Shown: in pieces, positions 50,168 to 58,755 of the stretch
How the letters are laid out: every line of letters starts with the position of its first letter
Numbering within the stretch: the first letter of the stretch is position 1
The notes under the pieces: generated by a model
Seen by the model: only the letters and a program-made list of their open reading frames with translations
The model's database searches: none
Told to the model about the DNA's origin: nothing
Origin: PALSA-505 sp963762615
GTDB taxonomy: Bacteria; Actinomycetota; Actinomycetes; Streptosporangiales; Streptosporangiaceae
Assembly: GCA_963762615.1 (NCBI GenBank)
Contig: CAVXLG010000003.1
Span: 558,001-622,000, forward strand
Reading direction: 5' to 3'
Length of the DNA stretch: 64,000 bases
Program-made: the position numbers and the translations under genes

Positions 50168-52451
50168 ATGAAATCGGTCTGCCTGCCTGCAATCGAAGAT
50201 GCACTAGCTTACGGCTATGGCGAGTTCTCCGATCCAGATGACCTGTATCACTCTGCACAATGGCTCAGGATGGATGAGCAGACCGGCATTGCGCGCCCTT
50301 TCAGCGTCTTGTGCCTGCCGGATGAGCACGGCGCTCCCGCGGTCGCCGCGACGTGGGGCCTTGTTGTTGACACAGCAGCCTTCTGGCCGTTCATGCGGGT
50401 GGACACCGTGCTCACGACGCTGTTGCAGGAGCGGAGCGTGCCCTTGACGGCGGAGCTGGGGAAGGCCCTGCTCTCGCTGATGCCCAACGCCTACCTTGGC
50501 GCGCTTCGCGGCGGTACCACCCGGTTGCGCGTCGACCCCGCACTGCCCGCGCAGACCGCGAAGCGCGCGATCAGCGAGGTGCTCGCCGGGGTGGAGGCGA
50601 TGGCACGCGCCGAGGACCTGCGCAGCGTCGCGTTCTTCTACGTGCCCGCCGAGGAAACGCTGCTGCGCCAGGTGCTCGGTGAGCGCGGATACACCGAGTT
50701 CGGCCCCACGCTGAATGTGTCAATCCTGCGGGTGCCGGCCACGTTCGATGAATACCTGCGGCGGCTGAGCAAGAACCGGCGCAGGAACGTGACCAAGGAC
50801 CGTAACAAGATAGCCCGGTCCGGCGTCCAGGTCCGGGTGGAGAAACTAGACCGTGACCTCAGCGAGGAGATGCTGCCGCTGGAGGCGGAGCTCTACCATA
50901 AGTACGGGCATGAGCAGCATCCCACCGAGATGGCTCGAATACTGCACCGTGCGGTTATCGAACAATACGGCGATGCGGCGCAGGTGATTACCGCGCGCGC
51001 GGACGGCGCACTGCGCGCCTACGCCGCATGGATTCAGGTGAATGAAACCCTCTACTCGCGTGACGCTGGGTTCGACTACGCATGGCAGCAGAAGCTGCCG
51101 CTGTATTTTGAAGTCGTTTTCTACGGCGCCATCGAGCTTGCTATAAAGTCGGGCGCCCGGCAGATTTACTATTCCTACGCTGCAGAAGAAACCAAGCTGT
51201 CACGGGGCTGCGACTTGCACCCGCGCCGAACCTATGTCAAAGCGCTTGACGAGGAAGCGGCCGGCGGCCTGCGTGCCATCGAGGCCGGACTCGCACGCGC
51301 CGGGGGGATTCTGATGCGACCGGTCGTGCTGGAGACCCTCGATGACGCGCTGGCCCACGGATACGGAACTCTGCACGATCCCGGCGACTTGTACCACTCC
51401 CCGTCCTGGCTGCGGGTGGAGGATGACGTCAAGATCGCGCCGTTGTTCTACGCGCTGTGCCTGTCAGACGAAGCTCGCCCGGCGGCCCTGGCGTTCAACC
51501 TGGGGCCTCATCGTCGACGACACCGCCTCCTGGCCTTTCATGCGGGTGGACATCGTGCTGTCGGCACTGCTCGACGAGCACGGGGTGGCGCGCGGTCCCG
51601 GCCGGGAAAAGGCGCTGGACGCCTTGCTGCCGAACGCTTACCTCGGGGCGCTCAGGGGCGGCACCACCGGACTGCGGGTCAGCCCCGCGCTGGGCGGCGC
51701 GCAGGCGCGCCGGGCCGTTGACGTGATTCTCGCCGAAGTCGAGCCGATGGCCCGGGCCCGGGGAATCAGGAGTATCGCCTTCCTCTATGCGGCAGCCGAG
51801 GACCTGGTTCTCCGCCAGGCGCTGCGTGAGCACGGATACGTCGAGATAGGGCCGACGCACAATATCGCCACTCTCCGTGTCACCGGTCGGACTTTCGGTG
51901 ATTACCTTGCCCGGTTCGGCAAACGGCGCCGTGACAGCATCAGGTGGGAACGGCGCAAGATAGCTGCTGCAGGCGTTCAGATCCAGGTGGAGGAACTGAA
52001 CGCGGAACTGAGCCGCGAGATGATGCCGCTGGAGACCCAGCTTTTCAAGAAGTACGGGCACGAAACACACCCGGACGAGATCGCCCGGCAGGTACACGAC
52101 TGTGTCACCCGCGAGTTCGGCAGCTCGGCTAAGGTGATCACTGCCCGGAGTGATGGCGCGCTCCGCGGTTACGCGGCATTCATAGAGATCGGTGACATGC
52201 TCTACTCCCGGGATACCGGCTTCGATTACGCCTGGAACGACAGGCGGCTGCCGCTCTACTTCGAGGTCCTGTTCTACCGTGCGATCGAGCTCGCTCAGCG
52301 GTCGGCAAAACGCGAGATCTACTACGCCCAGGGTTCGGAGCAGACCAAGGCATCCCGCGGCTGTGACCTGCATCCACGATTCTCCTATGTCAAGGCGCTT
52401 GACCCGCAGGCCTCGGCTGAGCTGCGGCATCTCTGCACGGGCGTGACCTAG
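50168..52451 (+). CDS. Tandem-duplicated GNAT/FemAB-like acyltransferase, frameshifted in copy 2
   Basis: Two copies of the same protein, about 380 residues each, in one run. Copy 1 (50168 to about 51312) and copy 2 (51313-52451) share landmarks: EDALAYGYG/DDALAHGYG, LYHSAQWLR/LYHSPSWLR, WPFMRVD, PNAYLGALRGGTT, then KYGHE, YSRDAGFDYAW/YSRDTGFDYAW, CDLHPR. Copy 1 runs into copy 2 with no stop. Copy 2 breaks at about 51499-51503 (ALAFNLGP in one frame, WGLIVDDTASWPFMRVD in the next; one extra base). The RRLSKNRRRNVTKDRNK stretch resembles FemAB-like/GNAT_6 (PF13480) acyltransferases that attach amino acids to cell-wall or natural-product acceptors; function is inferred. GC content is lower than the neighbours. 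ATG 50168 or TTG 50150. Confidence 0.75.
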
Positions 52452-52462
52452 CGACCGCCTTG

Positions 52463-52514
52463 TTTCAGCACCGGATTTCAGCACCGGTTTTCAGCATCGG
52501 GTTTCAGCACCGGG
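52463..52514. repeat. Four 13-bp tandem repeats
   Basis: TTTCAGCACCGGA, TTTCAGCACCGGT, TTTCAGCATCGGG and TTTCAGCACCGGG follow one another in the gap between the convergent acyltransferase and MFS genes. Confidence 0.95.
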
Positions 52515-52537
52515 CCGGCGGCGGGGGGTGGCCATTC

Positions 52538-53778
52538 CTAGCGCTGATCGGGCTCGCGCACCCCGGGCACTACCAGTACCAGCGCCATGAGCGCAGCCAC
52601 CCCCCCGCCCGCGAGCAGCACAGCTCGCGGTCCCACCGATCCGGCCGCGACGCCGGCGACGACGATGCCGACCGGGCTGCCGGCGAAGGACACCAGCCAG
52701 TCCACCGATGCAGCGCGGCCGAGCAGTGCGGCGGGCACCCGCTCCTGCATGAGCGGATTCCACAACACGTTGCCGTACATGATCAGTGCCCAGGCCACGG
52801 CCACGAGCAGGCCAGCGACCCAGGCGTCGGGTGCGAGGCCCAGGCAGCCGACGGCCCCCCCTGCCAGCCCCCAGCCCAGCCACATCACGGTCACCCGGTG
52901 GCGCGGCGCGCCCATCCGCCCGGCGATCAGGGAGGCGATCACGCCGCCGGCTCCGCCGAGGCGATGACGAGCCCGAGTACGAACGGTCCGTCATGGAGAA
53001 CGTTCTTGATCAGCAGCGGCACGAGCAGGGTGAGCGGCGAGAAGGCGACCAGGTTGGCGACTCCGGCCGCGCTGATGGTCACCCAGAGCCATCGCTGCGA
53101 CCGGCAGTACCGCAATCCCTCGAGCGCATCGGCGAGTACCGAGCGCCCGGTGCGGGCCGGGCGCGGCCGGCTGCTCAAGGCGAGCAGCGATCCAGCGCTG
53201 ACCGCGAAACTCCCGGCGTCGACGGCGAATGCGGCGCCGAGCCCGGACACGGCAATGACGAGGCCGCCGAGAGCCGGGCCCGCGAGCATGCGTGCGACCT
53301 GCTGGCTCGTCGTGGCGAGGGCGCTTCCCTGGACCAGGAGCTCACGGGGTAGTAACTCGGGCACGATCGCGATCGACGCCGGAGTGAAGAACGCGTCGGC
53401 GATGCCGAAGATAACCGCCATCGTGAGCAGTGCCCACAGATGCAGATCTCCCAGGGCGATGCCCGCGGCAATGGCGGCTACGGCGAGGCCGCGGACAACG
53501 TCGGCGGCGAGCATGGCGAACCGCCGCGGAACGCGGTCCACCACGACACCGCCGAGCAGTAGCAAGCAGACGGTCGGCGCGATCCTCGCCGCCAGCACCA
53601 GCGACAGAGCGGTCGGCCGGCTGTCCACCTGCAGCGTCTCGAGCGGTAGTGCGACGTTGAAGATCCCGTCACCGAGCATGGAGACGCTCTGGCCAGTCCA
53701 CAGCAGCGCGAAGTCCCGGTGCCGAAGCGCCGGGGGCAGCCCGGGGAAGGAGATCAACGCCGAACGGGGGGCTTGCAT
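52538..53778 (-). CDS. MFS transporter (12-helix, EntS-like), frameshifted
   Basis: About 414 residues with 12 hydrophobic helices. The N-terminal part has LRHRDFALLWTGQSVSMLGDGI (helix 1), VVVDRVPRRFAML (motif A equivalent) and FGIADAFFTPASIAIVPELL, a pattern of the EntS/MFS_3 exporters. The frame ends at 52939 (LGLVIASAEPAA) and continues in another as VIASLIAGRMGAPRHR, so one base is missing at about 52950-52960. ATG 53778 is chosen because the homology begins there; upstream in-frame codons to 54114 lack a binding site and cross the operator region. Divergent from the acyl-CoA ligase, sharing a palindromic promoter region; an export role for the ligase product is possible. Confidence 0.8.
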
Positions 53779-53934
53779 GGGGATCCAGACTATTCGCACG
53801 CCTCCTCGGCTTATCAACGCGGCTGAGCGGGCACCGGCACCGGACAGGCGCCCCGCCGCGCTGGCCGGACCGATCCGTCGGGCACTCATGATTTGGCACC
53901 AGGGCCCGGCACCCGGGGTATCGCGGCCCAGTGT

Positions 53935-53950
53935 GGAACGTATATGTTCC
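53935..53950. promoter_or_regulatory. GGAAC-N6-GTTCC inverted repeat, divergent MFS / acyl-CoA ligase promoter
   Basis: GGAACGTATATGTTCC has 5-bp perfect arms around an AT-rich centre; a second half-site GTATGTTCC follows about 20 bp on (53960s). It lies between the MFS gene (53778) and the ligase gene (54009). An operator for a TetR- or LexA-like repressor is possible; no regulator gene is adjacent. Confidence 0.5.
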
Positions 53951-54008
53951 TTGTGCTCCGTATGTTCCCGGCGGAAATTCGCCGATCGTGTGTTCGGAGG
54001 GTAGGAGC

Positions 54009-55643
54009 ATGTGGGACGTACTGGCGGCGCCCGGGCCGGCGAGAGCTGCGGACTACCGCGCTGCCGGGTGGTGGCGAGACGAGACGTTCCTGGACGACCT
54101 GGCGGACGCGGCACGCGGCCGCCCCGGCCATCCCGCCGTCATCGGCTATGAAGACGGCACGCTGGCCCGGACGCTGACGTACGCGGATCTGGCCAGAATG
54201 GTGGCGCGCTTTTCCGGCGCGCTGACCGAGCTTGGCGTCCGCCGCGGCGACGTGGTCGTGCCCTACCTGCCGAACCTGTGGATGCTGGCGCCCCTGTACC
54301 TGGCGTGCGTGCGCGTCGGCGCGGTGGTCGCGCCCGCACAGCCGGCCCTGGCCGGCCGCGAGGCCGGCCATGTGCTGCGCAGCAGCGGGGCCAAGGTCTG
54401 CGTGACCGTGGACCGGTTCGACGGCGTCGACTTCGGCGCCCTGGTCGCCCAGATCGCTCCCGACACGCTCGAGCACCGGGTCGTCGTCGGTAACGCGGCA
54501 GCGACCGGTGCGATTGACTTCGATGAATTCTTCGTCCGGACACCCTGGGAGGAATACCACCCGGACGGGTCGCCGCTCGGTCCGGACGAGCCCGCGCTAC
54601 TCGTGTTCACCTCGGGCACGACCGGGCAGCCGAAGGGCGTGGTGCACAGCCAGAACACCATCTACGCGGCGGGCCGGTCCATGGCCGTGCCGTTCGGCCT
54701 CACCGCGGCGGAGGTCATTTCCATCCCGCAGTACCTCACGCATGTAGCGGGCGGCATGCACGCCGTGTTCGCGCCGATCACGCTCGGCGCCACCTGCGTG
54801 ATGCATGACACGAACGATGACATGGAACTTTTGCTCGACATGGTCGCCGCGCACCGGATCACGTATATCCACGCAGCGCCTTCCTACATGAGCCGCCTCG
54901 TTGCCGGTCAGCAGAGATCGCCGCGCGACACCAGCAGCCTGCGGTTGCTGAGCTCGAGCTCGGCGCCGATACCGCCGCAGATGATCACCGACGTCCGCGA
55001 CGCATTCGGGCTGCCGCTGTTCGCTTGCTGGGGGATGACAGAGACCGGTGGCTGCACCACGACGCGACCGGACGACCCGCCGGATTGGGCGGCCTCCAGC
55101 GATGGCCGCCCCATGCCGTGGATGCAGGTGCGCCTGGACGCAGGATCCGGATCCGGTATCGGCAGGCTGCTTGTCCGCGGCGCATCCTTGTGCCTCGGCT
55201 ACCTCGGCCAGCCGGACGCCTACGCCGCGTGCATCGATACGGATGGCTGGTTCGACACCGGCGACATGGCCCGTGAGGACGGCAGGGGCGGCATCAGGAT
55301 CACCGGGCGGCGTTCCGACCTCATCACCCGCGCGACCGGGAACAAGGTGCCGACGTCGGAGATCGAGGCTGTGCTGCTGCGGCACCCCTCCGTCAGCGAG
55401 GTCGTCCTCATCGGTTATCCAGACCCGCAGGTGCCGACCGCCGACGAGGTGTGCGCTGTAGTAGTGCCCGCCGGCGCGCCACCGACCATCCAGGACCTGC
55501 GCGACCACCTCCAGCATGAGCAGGTCACCTTCGAGAACTGGCCGGACCAGGTGCAGATCGCCGCCGAGCTGCCGAAAAACTCGCTCGGCAAGGTGATCCG
55601 CTCGGTGCTGCGCGAGGGTATCGAGCAAAGCACCAAGCAGTGA
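54009..55643 (+). CDS. AMP-dependent acyl-CoA synthetase/ligase (ANL superfamily)
   Basis: A 544-residue adenylate-forming enzyme activating a carboxylic acid with ATP and CoA. Core motifs: VFTSGTTGQPKGVVHSQNT (P-loop-like A3), FACWGMTETGG (A5), DGWFDTGDMARED (A7/A8 region), ITGRRSDLITRATG (hinge) and catalytic Lys in LPKNSLGKVIRS (A10). LLSSSSAPIPPQM precedes A5. Best resemblance is to cyclohexanecarboxylate-CoA or medium-chain acyl-CoA ligases; the substrate is not assignable. ATG 54009 follows GGAGGG at seven bases; an in-frame ATG at 53931 overlaps the operator. Stands alone apart from the divergent MFS gene. Confidence 0.9.
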   Translation: MWDVLAAPGPARAADYRAAGWWRDETFLDDLADAARGRPGHPAVIGYEDGTLARTLTYADLARMVARFSGALTELGVRRGDVVVPYLPNLWMLAPLYLACVRVGAVVAPAQPALAGREAGHVLRSSGAKVCVTVDRFDGVDFGALVAQIAPDTLEHRVVVGNAAATGAIDFDEFFVRTPWEEYHPDGSPLGPDEPALLVFTSGTTGQPKGVVHSQNTIYAAGRSMAVPFGLTAAEVISIPQYLTHVAGGMHAVFAPITLGATCVMHDTNDDMELLLDMVAAHRITYIHAAPSYMSRLVAGQQRSPRDTSSLRLLSSSSAPIPPQMITDVRDAFGLPLFACWGMTETGGCTTTRPDDPPDWAASSDGRPMPWMQVRLDAGSGSGIGRLLVRGASLCLGYLGQPDAYAACIDTDGWFDTGDMAREDGRGGIRITGRRSDLITRATGNKVPTSEIEAVLLRHPSVSEVVLIGYPDPQVPTADEVCAVVVPAGAPPTIQDLRDHLQHEQVTFENWPDQVQIAAELPKNSLGKVIRSVLREGIEQSTKQ

Positions 55644-55663
55644 CCCGCTGCTCAGGGCCGACG

Positions 55664-57230
55664 TCAGCGCCGGGGCACAGTGCGGTCTGCCCCCGCCTTC
55701 TCGTACCGGCCGACGGCTTCATCGAGGCCGTGCCGCAGGGCATGGCATCGCCCGGTATCGACGCGATCCTGGCCATCGTTTCCTCGCCCGTGCCGGTGAG
55801 CCCCGGCCCGGGTCGCGCTGGCGGGCACGTTGATGACCACGTTGTTCGCGGTCGCGGAGATCGACGTGGCGCCGGACGCGACCCGGACCGGGGTCACGAC
55901 GGTGTACTTGTGCCCGTCACCGACCTGGCCCACGTGGCTGAGCCCCCACGCGTACACCTTGCCCGTCGTTCGACAGGGTGTACGACGTGGCCGCCCCGGT
56001 GGCCAGGCTCTGGTAGGTAACGCCGGGCGAAGGGTAGAACCGGACCGGGGATGGCTGCAGCTGCGTGATCCCGGTGCCCAGCTGGCCGGCCCAGTTGTCG
56101 CCCCAGGCCCGCAGCGTGCCGTTGGCCAGCAGCACGAGCGTCTGCCCGTTATCCCAGATGGATCCGCCCTGGGCGACCTGCGTCACGGCGCGGCGGAACC
56201 GCACCCGGACCGGGACGTCAGATGACCGGTTGACGTGCCCGTCGCCGAGCTGGCCGCCGCCGTCGTAACCCCAGTCGAAGTACGCCCCGTCGGACAGCAG
56301 CGCGCCGGAGTCGGCGAACGAGGCCACCAGCGTGGTGACGGACGAGCCGTCGAGCCCGGCCACCTGCACCGGTGTGCGGCTGCTGCGCATGCTGTGGTCG
56401 CCCAGGTCGCCGTCAAGGTTCTGCCCGCACGCGTAGACGGTGCCGCCGGCGTCATACAGCGCGTGATTGCTGGCTCCGGCCAGCGCGGTCACTCCCGAAA
56501 GCGGCAGCCGGACCGGGGTGGTGTAGGGCCTGCTGCCGCCCAGGCAGAGATCTCCGCCGCCGTCTTCGCCCCAGCCCCAGGCGCGTCCTTGCGTGTTGAC
56601 GGCCAGGGCCGTGTCGTAGGGCATGGCATCGCCGGGTACTGACGCGATCCTCACCCCGGCGGGGAAGCGCACCCGCACCGGCCTGCTGAAGGAATTCTCC
56701 CTGCTCCCGTCGCCCAGCTGGCCCTGCGTGCCCAGCCCCCAGGCGTAGAGGCTGCCGTCGGTCAGCAGCGCGTACTGGGTCGAGTTGGAGGTCGCGACCT
56801 GCGCGACGGGGCCGGGCAGGGTCATGGCGGCCGGCGACTTCTCGGTGCCGAAGCTCCCCAGCTGGCCGCCGAAAAAGGACCCCCAGTGCTCGACCGTCGC
56901 GGTCGACGGCCGCGGCGCCGGGGCCACCGGCGGCTGCCCGACCGTCCCGGTCGGCGGCGGGGTCAGCGTCCCGGTGAGCGGTCGGATTGCCGTCCCGGTC
57001 AGCGGCCGGGTGAGCGTCCCAGTGAGCGGCCGGGTGGCCGTCCCGGTCAGCGGCCGGGTGACCGTCCCGGCCGAGGCCCGCCCGGCCGTCCCGGCCAGCG
57101 GCCGCTGGCCGGGCGAGCAGCTGGCGACGCAGGCCACGGCCGCGGCGGCGGCGCCCAGGGCCGCCCCGGCGAGCAGTGACTTGCGCACCGCAGCATGCGA
57201 TGACCCGTGCCCCGCCGCCATGGAGACCAT
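55664..57230 (-). CDS. RCC1-repeat lipoprotein, frameshifted and degenerate at the 3' end
   Basis: From ATG 57230: signal peptide with lipobox ACVASC, then an eight-residue repeat linker (RPLTGTAT-type, 24-bp units at about 56940-57110), then RCC1 (Alpha-tubulin-suppressor-like) beta-propeller repeats: DGSLYAWGLGTQGQLGDGS, RAWGWGEDGGGDL, TVYACGQNLDGDLGDHS, AYFDWGYDGGGQLGDG and LRAWGDNWAGQLGTG. One more repeat (VYAWGLSHVGQVGDG) continues in another frame after one extra base at about 55958-55968. Beyond it, 55640-55800 resembles an earlier part of the gene (RIASIPGDAMP matching RIASVPGDAMP) in a third frame, so the end looks decayed. The protein is surface-attached; its ligand is unknown. Confidence 0.72.
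56940..57110. repeat. 24-bp in-frame repeats in the RCC1 lipoprotein linker
   Basis: Seven or so units with the core GTCCCGGTCAGCGGCCGG encode eight-residue Thr/Pro/Leu/Gly blocks between the signal peptide and the propeller. Confidence 0.88.
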
Positions 57231-57337
57231 GCTGCCAGGTCGCCCCCGCCCGAGCGAACCGAGCGGGCGGGGGGCTGCAACCTTGCTGCAAGCCCGGCGC
57301 GCATAGTGGGTACCAGCCGGCCCGTCAGGAGGAGACG

Positions 57338-57730
57338 ATGGCAAGCACACCGGTGATCGGCAGGTTCCTGGACGCGATCGTGAGCGCGACGATTCCCGCC
57401 TGCGACGCGTGGAGCGCAGACGCGACGCTTGATGCGACGGTGCCCAACTGGCGGCTGCACGCCGCCGGGGCGGACGCGATCCGCGCCGAGTACGCGCGGT
57501 GGTTCGCCGACCCCGGCCATTTCGACGAACTGCGCCGCCACCGCGTTGACGGGGGGGCGGGCGAGGTGGTCGAGTACACGCTCAGCTGGTCGGAGAACGG
57601 CGTGCCGCACGCGGCGCATCATGTGCACGTGCTGACGGTGCGCGATGACCGCATCGTCGCCGACACGGTTTTCTGCGGCGGCCGCTGGCCGGCCGCGCTG
57701 CTGGCCGAGATGGAGGCCGCCGGTGCGTGA
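57338..57730 (+). CDS. NTF2-like (SnoaL-fold) protein
   Basis: A 130-residue protein with the cone-shaped alpha+beta barrel signature of NTF2-like/SnoaL proteins: helix IGRFLDAIVSATIPACDAWS, DATLDATVPNWRLH, AIRAEYARWFADPGHF, then strands EVVEYTLSWSENG and HHVHVLTVRDDRIVADTVF. Members are polyketide cyclases, isomerases or ligand binders; no catalytic residues can be assigned. ATG 57338 follows AGGAGG at five bases. The phosphotransferase gene starts 36 bp downstream, so the two are probably an operon and may act on a common small molecule. Confidence 0.85.
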   Translation: MASTPVIGRFLDAIVSATIPACDAWSADATLDATVPNWRLHAAGADAIRAEYARWFADPGHFDELRRHRVDGGAGEVVEYTLSWSENGVPHAAHHVHVLTVRDDRIVADTVFCGGRWPAALLAEMEAAGA

Positions 57731-57766
57731 TCGGCAGCCGGCGGCCCGCCGCGCAGGTTCGCCGAC

Positions 57767-58729
57767 GTGACCGACCTGCTGGCCGGCGCCACGGAGCGGA
57801 CGGTCGTCGCCGACGTGCCGGGCAAGTCCGGAGCCAGCCTGGAGCGCATGGTGATCGACGGGCAGCGTTACGTGCTCAAGCACCTCGACCTCGCCGGGGA
57901 CTGGACCATGCGCGCATCCGGCTGCCTGCCGGGCGCGCCGCTGCTGCTGTGGGAGCGGGGCATTCTCGGCCGCCTGCCCGGCTGCTTCAACCAGCCGATC
58001 GTCGGGGTCGCGCGGGAGACCCGTGGCTGCGCGCTGCTGATGCGCGATGTGACGCCGTGGCTGGTCCCGGTCACCGACGCGCCGATCGCGCTCGGCCAGC
58101 ACGCGCGGTTTCTGCGGCACATGGCCGTCTTGCACGCGACGTTCTGGGGATGCGGCAGCGAGTTCGACGTGGTCCCGGCCATGCACCGCTATCTGGAGCT
58201 TTCCCCGTGGACGGCGGCGGCCGAAGCGGCGGCGGGCTCGGCGCACCTGGTACCGGAACTGGTCGCGAAGGGCTGGCCGCTGCTGGCGGAGGTGGCGCCG
58301 GCCGCCGCGGCGGTGGTCACCCCGCTGGCGCGTGACCCCGGTCCGCTGCTGGATGCCCTGGCCGCGACCCCGCACACGTTCGTGCACAGCAACTGGAAGC
58401 TGGACAACCTGGGCACCGATGACGCGGGGCGAACGGTCCTGCTCGACTGGGAACAGCCAGGGCGCGGCGCGGCGCTCAGCGACCTGGCCTGGTACCTCGC
58501 GATCAACTGCCGCCGGCTGCCGCAGCCGAAGGAGGCCGCGATCACGGCCTACCGGGAGGCGCTGGAGGCCTGCGGCATCAGCACCGGGCCCTGGTGGGAC
58601 CGCCAGCTCGCGCTCTGCCTGCTGGGCGCCCTGGTGCTGTTCGGCTGGGAGAAGGCGCTCGGCGGCTACGACGAGGAGCTCGCGTGGTGGGAGGCGAAGG
58701 CCGTGCAGGCGGCAGCCCTGCTGGGCTGA
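57767..58729 (+). CDS. Aminoglycoside-phosphotransferase-like kinase
   Basis: A 320-residue protein of the APH/choline-kinase fold. Lys in RYVLKHLDL is the ATP-binding lysine; TFVHSNWKLDNLG takes the place of the HGDxxxxN catalytic loop, but the usual HGD Asp is replaced (HSN), and VLLDWEQPGRGAALSDLAWYL supplies the metal-binding DWE. The altered loop suggests weak or different activity, or a non-kinase role. GTG 57767 starts the homology. It follows the NTF2-like gene by 36 bp and converges on the SARP gene, stops 26 bp apart. Confidence 0.78.
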   Translation: MTDLLAGATERTVVADVPGKSGASLERMVIDGQRYVLKHLDLAGDWTMRASGCLPGAPLLLWERGILGRLPGCFNQPIVGVARETRGCALLMRDVTPWLVPVTDAPIALGQHARFLRHMAVLHATFWGCGSEFDVVPAMHRYLELSPWTAAAEAAAGSAHLVPELVAKGWPLLAEVAPAAAAVVTPLARDPGPLLDALAATPHTFVHSNWKLDNLGTDDAGRTVLLDWEQPGRGAALSDLAWYLAINCRRLPQPKEAAITAYREALEACGISTGPWWDRQLALCLLGALVLFGWEKALGGYDEELAWWEAKAVQAAALLG

Positions 58730-58755
58730 CCGCGGGCCCGCGGTCCGGCGCCGTC

